Shown here one piece after another: positions 43,901 to 56,933 of a stretch of 64,000 bases of DNA. The notes beneath the pieces are model-generated. The model saw nothing but the letters and a program-made list of their open reading frames with translations, did not search any database and had not been told where the DNA came from. The DNA is from Rachicladosporium sp. CCFEE 5018 (Eukaryota > Ascomycota > Dothideomycetes > Cladosporiales > Cladosporiaceae): positions 148,843 to 212,842 of the forward strand of contig KZ111180.1 of assembly GCA_002077045.2 (NCBI GenBank). The letters run 5' to 3'. The stretch's first letter is position 1, and each line of letters opens with the position of its first letter. The position numbers were made by a program, and so were the translations under genes.

Positions 43901-45042
43901 TATCACCGCCCTACCACTACTGCTACACCTGCGTTCCTCACCACGTTCTTGTCGATTGTTTGGTACCACCGCCGACGTCTGAGCAGCCGCTGTGTTGATC
44001 GCTCCTTCCCAGCTTGTGTCTCAGCAAGCTCGCACAGCCGCCCGCATTCCTTACGCTCACCCGGCGACATTCACCACCATCGACTGACACAAGCGACACC
44101 TACGACTTCTACAACAACCAGCCTACCTACCACCTAAGACCTCTACTTCGCTCGACCCATTGATGTGACAAGGAGCAAGGACAGCGTGTATCAGCTCAAG
44201 CGCCCACACACCTGACCAAGTTCCCGCTTGCCTCCGAGATTAGACACTTCGTCATACAGCCCTCGCAAGCAACGCACGTCAACAACCTTGGATGTGCCAA
44301 CATCCGACCTTCGACAATCACACATCCAGATAACTTCGACACCTGGTCTTTATGCTTGACAAGACCATTGCATCGTCATCAAGGCAGCTGCTGCTCTAGG
44401 CACCCCACCGCCGACGCCGCCACCCTGACTCACACCACCCTCTCTTCACTTTCTCACGCCACATACTCGGCCATAATCTTGTAACACTACGACACCGATA
44501 CCCTCACGAACTCACGACTCTCACTCACACGACTCTGGTCTATCTGCCAACTCAGACCGACCCTCGACGTGCACTTACGTCATCTCCTTCCAGCCCTCGT
44601 TGGACACTCCCACTTCACCCACTGTACTCATGACCAATACGACATTCATTACCATTTCCTGTCTTTAAGAGGCAATTCGCCTTTGATGAACTGAAGCGAG
44701 CAAGCGAATTACTGTGCATATCGATATCTGGGGGCCTGGCATACGGACGAGGAGTCAACACTGGACACATAGCGGGGACACGGTTATCCTGAGGAGTTTC
44801 TTGATTTACATTGCTTTATACTGGACGGCACCTTCCTTCCGACCGAATTACCATCAAGGTGCTGCTGCCTGCATATACACAAAAGTTTGACCGACTGCTT
44901 TCACACCTGGCAAGGACATTCTGCTCGTGTTGACACAACAACCCGGCATCCGACTTACCAACGAGCTTGACACTACGACTGCACTTTGCAGACTTCGAAG
45001 TGGCGTTCCCTCTCTCCACCAGGACACCGGCGCTTCCACCAA
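40967..45042. other. 4.1-kb gene-poor region with pyrimidine-rich kinase leader
   Basis: Between the divergent oxidoreductase and kinase starts. Open frames up to 157 codons show no domain or splice logic. From about 43800 to 45040 the plus strand becomes C/A/T-rich and G-poor, typical of a long fungal 5' leader, with several short upstream ORFs. A near-perfect palindrome is at 42508-42534. No repeat, tRNA or transposon is recognised. The duplicate is at 52858-56933. Confidence 0.55.
42508..42534. repeat. 27-nt near-perfect palindrome
   Basis: Arms GTCTCATCAG and CTGATGAGAC are exact reverse complements around GCTCGAG; apart from one unpaired G the whole 27 nt is a palindrome centred on CTCGAG. 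It could bind a dimeric regulator or form a hairpin. The copy at 54399-54425 is identical. Confidence 0.8.
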
Positions 45043-45647
45043 ATGGCCTGTATGCGAGATGGCTTCGAACAAGGCAAGCTTCTCGATAAACGGTTCATAA
45101 CCACGTCGCCTCTCAACCATGGCTCATTTGGAATGGTGTTCGCCGCCAGGGACACTCTGACTGGTGGCGACGTCGCGATCAAGTGCATCACTAAGCCCTC
45201 CGCCACTGAGAACACCGCATGCCCCGCCACTGTCGCCATCGATGACCGCTCTGAAGAGTTGGCGATCCACTCCAAGCTGCCGGAACATGCGAATATCGTC
45301 AACTTGGTGCACAACTTCGAGACCAGGGATCATCAGTACATGGTTTTGGAGCTGTGCAGCAATGGCGACTTGTACGAAGCCATCCGTGTTGGCAAGGGAC
45401 CTCTTGAGACCGAGCATGTACGTGCTTTCATGCTTGAGCTCATCGATTCGATTGACCACCTGCACAACAACGGCGTCTACCACCGCGACATTAAGCCCGA
45501 GAACATCTTTTTGACATCCTCTGGCTCGATGAAGCTTGGCGACTTCAGTCTGGCTACTACAGAGACCTGGTCCACTGAGTTCGCAGTCGGGTCAGATCGC
45601 TACATGGCACCCGAGCAGTACGATGCTTCTGTTTTCGGGTATGGGTA
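45043..45647 (+). CDS. Ser/Thr protein kinase, N-terminal 201 codons, cut by gap (copy 1)
   Basis: Same sequence as the start of the complete gene at 56934-59012; see there. The frame runs into the N gap just after the activation segment (MAPEQYDASVFGYG). It is truncated by contig end, not by mutation. Confidence 0.93.
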
Positions 45648-45747
45648 NNNNNNNNNNNNNNNNNNNNNNNNNNNNNNNNNNNNNNNNNNNNNNNNNNNNN
45701 NNNNNNNNNNNNNNNNNNNNNNNNNNNNNNNNNNNNNNNNNNNNNNN
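45648..45747. other. Assembly gap (100 N)
   Basis: Exactly 100 N between contig 3, ending in the kinase, and contig 4, starting in RecQ exon 1. Confidence 0.99.
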
Positions 45748-47856
45748 AATTTGGCATGCAGTCTTTCCGTCTGAAGCAAGCTCAAGCCATCACTCGCATC
45801 CTCAAAGGAGGAAGCGCTGTGGTTGTGTTTCCTACTGGTAAGATGCCTGCTACCTGGTACCCTGTACGGAAGAAGCTGCTGATTATCTCACAGGCGGAGG
45901 CAAGAGTTTGTGTTATCAGGTTCCCGGGGTTGCGATGCGCCATTTGGATGTGATCAGAGGCGAGCGACAAGGCCATGGAGAGAGTGGCATTACGCTCGTG
46001 GTCTCCCCTCTGATAGCATTGATGAAGGATCAGGTCTGTACGAGACATCGCTTTGACTACCCTACCAGAGCTGACAAATTCGCAGGTCGACGCATTGAAA
46101 CGACGGAAGATCAGTGCAGCCCAGCTGGACTCTACAATCTCTCGGGAGCAATACCTGGAGACTATGGACGCAATCAAGGACGGCAGACTCGACATCTTGT
46201 ACTGTGCCCCTGAGAGACTCAACAACGAAGGCTTCGTCGCTGCTGTTGCGCACATTCATGGAGGCGTTCGACTGCTGGCCATCGACGAAGCGCACTGCAT
46301 TTCCGAATGGGGACAGGCCTTTCGTCCGGATTATCTCAAAGTCGCAAGATTCGCAAAGGAGATCCAGGCTGAACGGGTGCTCTGCTTGACCGCCACAGCA
46401 ACGCCTAAAGTCGCTGAGGATGTCTGCCGCGCTTTTGACATCCCCGTGGATGGCCTTTTCCGCACGCCATCGCATCGACCGAATCTCAAGCTGATGGCAC
46501 GGTCGTTCTTGACGAAGGAGGCATCGTGTCCAGAGCTCATCAAGTTTCTCAAGGCTCACTCTGGTCCCACCATCATCTACGTGACATTGCAGAAGCATAC
46601 CGAAGATCTTGCAGCTAGGATTGAGCGGTCCGGGCTGAAAGCTCGTCCTTTCCACGCAGGCATGCGGCCCGAGGAGAAGTCTGCATGCCAGGATGAGTTC
46701 ATGGCTTCCGACAAGCTCGTGATCTGCGCCACGATAGCATTCGGAATGGGCATAGACAAAGCTAACATCCGGAACGTCATCCACTATGATAGTCCCAAGA
46801 GTCTTGAGGGCTACTCGCAGGAGATCGGCAGGGCAGGGCGCGATGGTAAGCAGAGTCATTGCATGTTGTACCTGTGTGCAGAGGACGCTCATCTGCGCGA
46901 AAGCTTTGCACGAGGTGATCTGCCATCGAAGAAATCCGTACTAGATCTTTTGAACGAAGTGTTCGACATGAAGAAAGGCACGGACGGCTGCGTCGAGGCT
47001 AACGCGGGTCAGCTCAGCAAAGCTTACGACATCAAGGTAAGTCGGTGCCCTGGGCCCGTGATCGTAAACAGGATACTGACAAATCCAGACGACGGTTCTC
47101 AAGAACATTTTCGCGCAGCTTGAGCTTCGCTACGAGCTCCTACGAGAGTCGACACCAAAGTACACCAAGTACTCTTGGAAGACTCTCCGTAGCACCAACA
47201 GCGACACTTCACCAGCTGCGAAAGCCATACGCGGCAATGCCATTGTAAAGACGACCTGGACGTACCTCGACGTCGATCGCACCGCACTCAGCGGTGGCGT
47301 GACACGTGCAGAGGTAGTGGGAAGACTACAGGATTGGAATAATCGCCAGCTGATTGATTTGAGCACATCAGGTGTCATGAATGTCTACCGCGTGCTAAAG
47401 CCTATGCCGAAAGCTCCCCATGAGCGTCGGGCCATTGTCGACTCGCTTTACAGGGAGCTCGAGCTTCGCGAACAGCGCGAACTTGATCAGGGGGATGCAG
47501 TCATCAACACGATGACCGGCACCGAGTGCTTCGCCCTCGCACTATCTCGCCACTTCGGCGATCAGCTCGACGGTGAGCGGCAAGAGTGCGGATCATGCAC
47601 CTGGTGCGAGACCAAAACGCCGATTGTTCTGGAGAAACCACCGAAAGTGCCGTGGAACGACAAGGCTTTCAAGACAATCCTGGGCACAGTGGCCGACCGC
47701 GATGATGCTCGATACTTGGCTAGAGTGGCTTTCGGGATTAGCAGTCCGAGAGTCACTGCTGCCGGTCTGTCGAAGAATGCAGTTTTCGGATCTATGGAAG
47801 ACCATGACTTCATGGCTCTGTACAGGAAGTTTGCTGAGGTTTGCGGCGCGGCGTAG
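45748..47856 (+). CDS. RecQ-family DNA helicase, copy 2, 5' end missing at contig start
   Basis: Begins inside exon 1, about residue 94 of the full protein. Exons 45748-45837, 45894-46033, 46086-47036 and 47089-47856 correspond one to one with copy 1. The encoded residues are identical. It lacks the N-terminal repeated acidic motif only because the contig starts here. Function and motifs are as for 33577-35965. Most likely the same gene counted twice. Confidence 0.92.
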
Positions 47857-48083
47857 AGACTTCTTATACCTCGTTCTTCGTGGAGTCATGGAGTCTGGCG
47901 TCCTTTACGATACCCACTTGGAGCTGCCGTAGCTGCTGTACATGAGACCAACACGGCTAGTCGCTGATTGCGAAGGAGAAGCATAGCGCACACAATGTGT
48001 GCTGATGGGTATATCTGCTAGCAAAAAGTGTATGGACCTCGAGCAGTCTGTGGCCGGCGTTCGCTTCCGAGGTGCAGCGCTCA
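47857..48083. other. Intergenic, copy 2 (RecQ / MAK16)
   Basis: Identical to 35966-36192; nothing further is seen. Confidence 0.5.
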
Positions 48084-49121
48084 TCAATCCGCAAGCAGCA
48101 TCTCCCGCGGCTCCGGAACAGGCTCGTACTCGTACTCGATGTTCGCCTTCGCGCGCTTGACCGGCTTCTTCGCAGGCTTCTTGGTAGGTGCACTCGGCCT
48201 CTTTCGCTTGAGGCCATCCAGCTTCTTCTTCAGTGCAGCGCTATCACCATCAGCATCTTCCTCATCGTCATCGTCATCGTCCTCTGATCCTGTCGCATCT
48301 CCTCCACTCTCCCCACCAAGCCAGTCCTGGAAGTCCTCCAGATCCTCTCCCTCTTCGTCATCCGACTCCTCCAAATCACTCACGTACTCGACCTCTTGCT
48401 CCTGCCCTTCCCTCTCATACTCGTACTCCACGCCCTCCTCCTCCTCCTCCTCCTCACCCAGATCCTCGTCCACAACCCCCTCCTGACTCCTCTCCAAACC
48501 TCTCATGACCTTCTCCCACACCCTCTCCTCGACATTGAGCGGCCGATCGCCATAAGCTCCACTTCTCAGCCGCTCCACGAGCTCCCTCTCAATCGCCCGT
48601 TCAATCTTCGCCGCAGCCTCCGCCTTCCGCTCCCTCGTCTCCTCTCTCCGCCGAATCTTGGGTGCAAGTCGGGGCACCAGCGTCTCACCTAGTCGCTCCT
48701 CCTCCTTTAATAACCTCTGCGCCCTCACCCTCACCTGCGTCAACCGCGTCAACCGCTGCTTACACTTATGCGTCAAGAACCTCGGCCAATACTGCAACCT
48801 CTCATCAACCTGCTGCAGCGCCTTCGTATAATTCCCACTCAGCCGGACCTTCTCCCACCATTTGCTCGGCAGATGCGCGCGCTCCACGGTCTTGATATAC
48901 AGATACAAGCGCTGTGTTTCCGGGTCCGAGCGAATCGTTGCATAGCGGTTGTTGGCTAGAGGGCAGGATTGACGATTGCAGAGGCCTGTGACGTTGTGCT
49001 CGTTGCGGCAGAAGGTCTGTTTTGTCGATTTCTGGGTGGAGGATTTGTTTCCTGGGAGGGCGAGCTTGAAGCTGCAGAATTGGTTTGTGAGGATTGACCA
49101 GACGATTTCTTCGGAGGCCAT
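48084..49121 (-). CDS. MAK16: Ribosome biogenesis protein Mak16, copy 2
   Basis: Identical to 36193-37230, including the acidic Glu/Asp runs that often vary between paralogs. Identity in such repeat-prone codon runs argues for one locus represented twice. Confidence 0.94.
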   Translation of the reverse strand: MASEEIVWSILTNQFCSFKLALPGNKSSTQKSTKQTFCRNEHNVTGLCNRQSCPLANNRYATIRSDPETQRLYLYIKTVERAHLPSKWWEKVRLSGNYTKALQQVDERLQYWPRFLTHKCKQRLTRLTQVRVRAQRLLKEEERLGETLVPRLAPKIRRREETRERKAEAAAKIERAIERELVERLRSGAYGDRPLNVEERVWEKVMRGLERSQEGVVDEDLGEEEEEEEGVEYEYEREGQEQEVEYVSDLEESDDEEGEDLEDFQDWLGGESGGDATGSEDDDDDDEEDADGDSAALKKKLDGLKRKRPSAPTKKPAKKPVKRAKANIEYEYEPVPEPREMLLAD

Positions 49122-49494
49122 GCTGTGTGGGAGGGCGACCAAGCGGCCTGGGTTGGGTATATGGGATGTAGTACTACTTGGCAGAGGTCCGTAGTAAGGT
49201 GCTCATACGGGACGTTGTCGAGAAGCTGATAGGAAATCTTTCTGGATGTCGGACTTTTTGATACCGATCATGGATCTTGGCGAGTTCAGGCACAATGAGT
49301 GGTTCGGTTGTATCCGCAGCTAGTGGGAGGAGGCCTATCTGCGTGGAACTTCACTTTCGACAACTTTGCGAGTTCCCTGCCTTCCACTTTACGCACGTGT
49401 CATCGACCCACACTTCATGTCTCCTCGAGGGACCGGCCACGAGTTTCGTTGAGAGCACTGATATGCCCGCTGCCTAGTCATCTGCTCGGCCATA

Positions 49495-50344
49495 ATGAGT
49501 ACTGAGGGGCCCAATGCTTACGAAGAGCAACACGTCCACTCAGTGTACGAGGAAATCGCGCCGCACTTCTCTTCAACGCGCTACAAGGTGCTCTCAATGA
49601 TAGATCAGATCTTCGGAAAGCGTCACTGACGTGTAACGGTAGCCTTGGCCGATCATCGAGTCGTACTTGAAAGACTTACCTGGGGGCTCCATCGGACTGG
49701 ACGTCGGGTGTGGCAATGGCAAGTACCTTGCAGTGAACAAGGAGATCTTCATCGTTGGCTCTGACAGGTAGGTCTTCGCAATTGTTTTGACATGGAAATC
49801 CCTGTCCCAAATCAGGACAGGTGAAGAGGTTCCCTGGATTTTTCCAGCCTTTCTTTCGCAGCACCGTGTCTGACGCGGTAAGTACCCTCTCAGATCCTCC
49901 AACCTCATTTCCATCGCTTCTCAACATCGTCCACACTCCGCAATTGTAGCAGACATCCTCTCTCTACCACACCAGCCAAGCAACTTCGACTTTGCCATAT
50001 CTATAGCAGTGATACACCACCTGTCAACACCTGCCAGGCGCATCGAAGCCGTGACCTCGATACTAGAGTGTCTCAAGCCTACAGGTACAGCACTGCTCTA
50101 CGTATGGGCGCTCGAGCAGGAGAGCAGTCGACGTGGCTGGAGTGAAGGTGATGACCAGGACGTCATGGTGCCTTGGGTGATGCGGAAGAAGGGTGAAGGC
50201 GAAAGGACGTTCCAGAGGTACTACCATCTGTACCGAAAAGGCGAGCTAGAGGGCGATGTAGTTAGTGCTGGCGGCGATGTGGTGGAGAGTGGGTATGAGA
50301 AGGACAATTGGTGGGTAATTGCAAGACGAGGGTCGTCTAGCTAG
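49495..50344 (+). CDS. TRM9: tRNA wobble-uridine methyltransferase Trm9, copy 2
   Basis: Exons 49495-49587, 49643-49767 and 49894-50344, identical to copy 1 including the 126-nt intron. Confidence 0.91.
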
Positions 50345-50386
50345 ACAAGAGAAGGCTTTGGATCCTATCGCTACCCAAGAATTGCA

Positions 50387-51320
50387 CTAAAGGCGAATGT
50401 CGTCCACCACCCTGAACGCTTGCATGGCCCGCGTCTCCAATGGTTCATTACCCGGTCGTCTCACAAGCACGGTGCTCATGCCTGCTTTCTGCGCCGCAAT
50501 TGCCTCACTGACATTGTCCGTGCAGAACATACATGCGTCTAGGTCAACCTGCGATCGTAATGTCAGCACTCGTAGCTTGTAGCGAATGGGAAACTTCATA
50601 TCACCTTCAGATCCTTCGCAATCTTCGCATAGCTCTCCTCATCATTCTTCGCCCCAGCATTGACCGTGTCGAACCACCCCGAAATCAGACCTCGTAGATC
50701 TTGCACCTTGCCACCATCGCTTCCGTCTTCGGCCGTGACTTTAACATGCTCCATGAGCAGCCTTTGGAGCAGGTACACTGCCACTCGAGTAAATCGCTAG
50801 CACCTTGCCATCGTCCTTCCAGCTTCTCAGCTGTGGCGCCACATCGTCAAAGAGTGGTGCGCTGATGTTGCCGTTGCGGTAGCCGTCTTCCCATCTGTAC
50901 TCAATCAGTGGTGCTATCTTGTAAGACAAGGGTTTGGGAGTCGTACAGATAGCCTTGCAGATTCTTGAGATATGCGATCTTCACATCCTGCTTCGTGAGA
51001 TCTATGACGTGCGCTCGTAGTGCCTCTGGCGAGGCGCGATGTTCCTCTGGGAAGGCATCGAGGTAGGGCTTGAAAGCCGGATCGTTCCATCTGAGCTCGA
51101 GGACGTAGGGGAGGACGTCAAGGGCATACGGAAACTGGAATCGCGTCACCCTCTGCTACGCCCGCACATCGTCGAGCGAGCTGATCGGAAGCTTACGAGT
51201 CGTTCTTTGACGAAGGAGATGGGACAGATGGTGCCCTCTGTGGCATGATTAGTTCGAGCTCAGTGAACGGAAGTAACATGACCTACCTATGCCGAGGATG
51301 ATGCATTTGATGCGATCCAT
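50387..51320 (-). pseudogene. UTR4: Enolase-phosphatase E1 (Utr4) homolog, copy 2, same two defects
   Basis: Identical to 38496-39429. The extra G is at 50766/50767, and the Gly codon replacing the catalytic Asp is in exon 1 (51287-51320). Because the two copies probably derive from overlapping contigs, they are not fully independent evidence for the lesions, although separate contigs agreeing makes a random error less likely. Confidence 0.68.
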
Positions 51321-51589
51321 CGCACAAAATACGGCACGGATTCGCTCAGAGGTACCCTGATGATCACATACAAAAGCAAGAAGTTTGTCGTCTGAGCGTG
51401 AACAAAGTGAACTGAAAAATACCAGCACTCTCTTCTGATTAAAGTTGACAAGTACACACGCAGCGTCTAGATCATTTGACGATTGTGTGCACTTTCAAAA
51501 GCAGCGCGGAACTGAGACAGGTAACATGTACTATGTTACGATATTTCTGTGACCATGCAGCTCGACCAAATACCACGCCTTCCTGGACA

Positions 51590-52857
51590 TCATCCCTGCT
51601 TGCCAGCCTTCATGTACTTCGCCTCTCTGCCAAAATTCCCGTTCCCGTCCCACCGCTGAAACATCTCCTCCATCAGCTCATGTCTTCTCAACCCCACTTC
51701 CCAATCCGCATACATCCCCTTTTCCCCCTCGGCAAACGCCTCATAGAGTCTCCCAACATTCTCCGCCATACCCCCAACCTTCGACAACTCGTCTTTCGGC
51801 ACCTCAAGCTCCGTGACCGGGATACTCTGCGGCTTATCGTTGAGCACATCGTTTACAGCACTCTTGGCTCTGCGACTGTAATCCAACCATTGCAATTTAG
51901 CACTGGTGTGCAACACGTCCATCATCATCATGTTGTTAGTAATGAGTAGCTCTTCCTTCTCACCGACAATATGCCAGCGTAGACCTGGCTCACCGGGAAA
52001 GGGTGCGCCGCCTTCCATGTGGAAGCTTAGGAGAGCATTGGAGGCTAGCTTGCCTTGAAGGAGGATCTGATCGGGGGTATCTGACGTAATCATTCGCTGG
52101 GTTTTCTTGGTCGGGTCTTTGGGATCGAAGAGGGCGATTTCTGGGTGTGAGATACCGAGCATGGAGTCGAACGAGGCGAGCTCGCCGAGGGTGTGGAGGA
52201 TGAAATTGAATGCTGGGGCGAGGCTGTCAGCAATCGCGGCATTGCAGCCCGGAGGCAGGGAAGAATCTCACTGTGTAAGAACCACACTGTCATCATGTTT
52301 GCGCCCCGGCCGCGCTGGAACAGATGAATACTGCTCTCGGGGTTCGGATCGCCGTTATAGGCTTCGGCATACCCAGTGATAGTAGTACTGAGCACTTTGC
52401 CGATCTTGCCACTCTCGATGGCATTCTTGATGACCTTCACCGCAGGATTGGCTTGGCCTTGCATCCCGATCATGGTGCGGACCTTATGCTGTTGCGCCAA
52501 GGACCACAAGTCCCGGGCTTGGTCGATGTTCATGGCCAGCGGCACCTCCGTGAAGACATCCTTCCCAGCTTTCACGAGCGGAACGAGGGAGCTGAAGTGA
52601 TGCTCAACGCCAGTTGCGCACACAGCGAGATCAACATCCGGATCTTGTGCGAGATCCTGTGGTGATCCATACGCTTTGACTGTTGCTGGGAGCTTGAAGT
52701 GCTGAATTGCTTTCTCGGCACTGGCGACCGATGTATTGCACAATGCAACGAGCTCGTACTTTGAGGTTGATAACAGGTAGGGTAGATGCGCCATAGCTGC
52801 CCACGCCGTTGCGCCGTTGGCGCTGAGACCTATGAGACCGACTCTTATGGGCGCCAT
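51590..52857 (-). CDS. Gfo/Idh/MocA-family oxidoreductase, copy 2
   Basis: Identical to 39699-40966; exons by homology 52283-52857 and 51590-52223. The same uncertain splice donor applies. Confidence 0.79.
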
Positions 52858-55800
52858 AGCTGAATGTGACGTGAGGAGGTTGAAATGGGTGCTGGGAGTG
52901 AAGAGAACGTGGAACTAGAAGACAGTATCTGCAACAGGATATGATGCGCTCTTGCTGCGAAAGAAGGATCTGGCAGCCATTAAATACCTCGCAAGTTGTG
53001 TTTGGCACCGGGGTGCCTCATATCGCGTTATACCGTCTCTCGTACATCGGTCTTGCGTTCTACGCCAAGCCACTGCATGTGGTCAAGGATCAGTAGTCCC
53101 TGAACACGTGTCTTCTGCATTATCGCAGCAAGATTAGGTGTGAATGACGGATATCCGTGAACTCTGTCAGTGCAGCAGCAGTCTGTCATAACCTTTGTAA
53201 GCTCGTATGACGTGGACTAGTGTACGAATGGGTGAAGTCTACCACGGCGGCGTCTCGGCGCAGATGTTTGCACGAAGCCCTCGAGAAAGCCGAATGACCG
53301 TAAGCCCGATGACGAATGACGAACATTCTTCGCTGTAAAATCAGTTTGCCTTGGATGCAATGATTATATACTTATCACTATGCTGCCCGTTCGAGTCAGA
53401 CTGGCATATTGGTAGAAAAGAACAGCATTTTGAAGTTCAAGTGGAAAGTCGAGTCTGTGATGTGTCGACGTGGAAGCAGTGCTGTACATCTCGAAATCGT
53501 TATGCATGTGCCTGAGGTGCATTCGCCGTACTCCTTCGCGTGACTGGGCATTGATAAGACATGGGAGCGTTGATGGATGAGGGTTGGATCAGAAAAGGCT
53601 GAACCACGATTCCACGCTGACAGGTTCTATCAAGTTGCTGGCGGCAAAGTCACCGGATCTTCGGCTAGCAGTCGTCTCTTCATGGCGGTGACACATTCGC
53701 GCCAGCGAAGAGGTGGATCGCAGTGTGAATATCAGCGCGTCTCTTATGAGATTAGGTACGGGTGGAACACTATGGAAGTGGATATGGGAAGGAGCGGCAC
53801 GAGGTGAAGGAGATAAATTCTCCGTCGCGACTTGCAAACAACAAGCTTGACCCAACGATGCTCACAACCAAACCTTGCATTGCGGACGCGATCGCTCTAT
53901 TGCCCAGGATATCCTATCGCTACCATGTGCTCTTCATGTAGACGGCTGGATATACTCTCTGCATCTCCAATGTCAACAAACACATCCCTCGGCAACATCC
54001 CATCCTCATAATGCTCGCACAACACCACTGCAGTCTACTGCACCTCTTCCCTAGCGCAAGCAACTATCGCTGCGCTCCAGACTCTGCCAATCTCTCAATA
54101 CCCGCCGGCTAATGCGAGGCTACAGCGTATGCTTAACGCAATATTGCGGAAATCTCTGCGGCAGCTGCGGATGTGAGTGGCTCGTTGCGATGTTGATGGA
54201 GGAGTGGCGATATGTGTGAAGAGGGAGTTGGCAGAAATGTCACACCGCTGGAAGCTCGGGTAATAATGAAGTTGGCTGCTTTGGGGTGGAGTAGCCGGGT
54301 GGTCTCGACTTGCAACTGTTCCGCAGGCACGATCAACTCGACGGTGGCGACAAAACTCGAACTGATATGCTCGGCGACTGCGATTGAGTATGACTAGAGT
54401 CTCATCAGGCTCGAGCTGATGAGACCCAGGAACCACAGTCGCGGACATCACGCAGTGGATACGGCTCGGGTCTTTCGCACGATCTACCCGGCGATGGAAA
54501 CTCTGTGGAGTCGAGTAGCCCGTGCTTCTTTGTTGGCGCTCCGCCACGTGCGCAGAGGATCGAGGACAATCGAAACTCCTTTCCGATCACGCACGACAGC
54601 AACATGGACAGCTGTTACATCAGATCGCTTTGTCGAATTGCACAATGACCGTGAAGTCTTTTGCTCGCCGATGATACTTTTGCCGAGCTCGAGACAACAA
54701 GAAACTGTGCATTGGCAGAAACGCACCACGCCTGCATACCCGCATGCATGTGTTTGACTTCGTGGCGACTCCCGCTGCGCATGGAGGTTGCGTGGGGAAA
54801 GCTACGATTTGCTGCTGCCGGACTCCGGGCCTGTAGGTGCATCTCAATGGTCTTTCAGGTTTTGCGAATGGGACAGTGGACATGACATTGACGCATATCG
54901 ATGCCTTCACCGCGAATTTGCCTACCCGACGAGTGACAGGTATTGGAGCACAGCAAACGGATTGCTGCAGCGAAAAGCGCTCGCTGAAGCCGATGCCCCA
55001 CCAAGCTGTCTTTCGAGCAATCTCTCTGGGACAGGGTCTTCGAGAGCCAGACCAAACTATGCAGCACCAGGGGGTGATTGTCGTCAATCAAAGGCGTGAT
55101 AGCAGATACGTACATAGCCAGCTGGCTTCTCTGTGGACAAAAGCTATAGCTATGAAACAGAACGTTCCAGCAATCTCTCGCAGATTGTAAAGAGCTCTCC
55201 CTGTCACTAGGGCCAAGCAAAGCTGACAGGCTCAGCTCTGACAGGAAGCGCAGCAATACGCGCGTTGATGATGGACATGTTTCAGGGTCTGGTCAGCAGT
55301 GCGAAACAGTCTCGCGAGCAACTGCTCCCTTTGCTGCGTCCGGCCTTGAATGGTGGCAAGTACCCGTTGCCCGACATCGGCTGTCTCGGTCAGTCGAGTA
55401 ACAAAGGCTCACGCAGTGGTGGCACGAGGTTCGGAGCGGGCTCCTTTGTCGAGGACAGCTGACAGTATGGTGCCATGGCCGCCTTGCGCTTGTGAGATCA
55501 GGAGGCAGTGAATGTTGGCATTAAGCGTGCGTGTCCTCTTTGCCCGTTCTCATAGCGTAATTCATGGTGGCGTGTGTACCTCATGATCTGGCCCAGAATA
55601 GTGAGCACGTTTCCGGCGTAGCGCCGTTGTGAGCTCGAGCCCTCGTTGTAGTGGGGACAAGTGGACCACTCATAAACAAGGAACATCTGGCGGGTGCACT
55701 ACTGCAAGACGCTCGACTCGCTGTCCCTCCCGTCACCGTCCACACCTACTGCCATTGCAACCATCTGCCACACCGCTCTCCGACTGCCACATATCACCGC

Positions 55801-56933
55801 CCTACCACTACTGCTACACCTGCGTTCCTCACCACGTTCTTGTCGATTGTTTGGTACCACCGCCGACGTCTGAGCAGCCGCTGTGTTGATCGCTCCTTCC
55901 CAGCTTGTGTCTCAGCAAGCTCGCACAGCCGCCCGCATTCCTTACGCTCACCCGGCGACATTCACCACCATCGACTGACACAAGCGACACCTACGACTTC
56001 TACAACAACCAGCCTACCTACCACCTAAGACCTCTACTTCGCTCGACCCATTGATGTGACAAGGAGCAAGGACAGCGTGTATCAGCTCAAGCGCCCACAC
56101 ACCTGACCAAGTTCCCGCTTGCCTCCGAGATTAGACACTTCGTCATACAGCCCTCGCAAGCAACGCACGTCAACAACCTTGGATGTGCCAACATCCGACC
56201 TTCGACAATCACACATCCAGATAACTTCGACACCTGGTCTTTATGCTTGACAAGACCATTGCATCGTCATCAAGGCAGCTGCTGCTCTAGGCACCCCACC
56301 GCCGACGCCGCCACCCTGACTCACACCACCCTCTCTTCACTTTCTCACGCCACATACTCGGCCATAATCTTGTAACACTACGACACCGATACCCTCACGA
56401 ACTCACGACTCTCACTCACACGACTCTGGTCTATCTGCCAACTCAGACCGACCCTCGACGTGCACTTACGTCATCTCCTTCCAGCCCTCGTTGGACACTC
56501 CCACTTCACCCACTGTACTCATGACCAATACGACATTCATTACCATTTCCTGTCTTTAAGAGGCAATTCGCCTTTGATGAACTGAAGCGAGCAAGCGAAT
56601 TACTGTGCATATCGATATCTGGGGGCCTGGCATACGGACGAGGAGTCAACACTGGACACATAGCGGGGACACGGTTATCCTGAGGAGTTTCTTGATTTAC
56701 ATTGCTTTATACTGGACGGCACCTTCCTTCCGACCGAATTACCATCAAGGTGCTGCTGCCTGCATATACACAAAAGTTTGACCGACTGCTTTCACACCTG
56801 GCAAGGACATTCTGCTCGTGTTGACACAACAACCCGGCATCCGACTTACCAACGAGCTTGACACTACGACTGCACTTTGCAGACTTCGAAGTGGCGTTCC
56901 CTCTCTCCACCAGGACACCGGCGCTTCCACCAA
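52858..56933. other. 4.1-kb gene-poor region, copy 2
   Basis: Identical by inspection to 40967-45042. The palindrome recurs at 54399-54425 and the pyrimidine-rich leader at about 55690-56930. No gene is supported. Confidence 0.55.
54399..54425. repeat. 27-nt near-perfect palindrome, copy 2
   Basis: Same sequence as 42508-42534. Confidence 0.8.

Larger units (their letters stand above)
33857..45647. repeat. 11,791-bp direct repeat, copy 1 (contig 3 / contig 4 overlap)
   Basis: Matches 45748-57538 at a constant offset of 11,891. I found four substitutions, all in the first 314 bases (33985, 34094, 34166, 34170), and no indels. The left limit corresponds to the first base of contig 4 and the right limit is the last base of contig 3. 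Confidence 0.96.
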
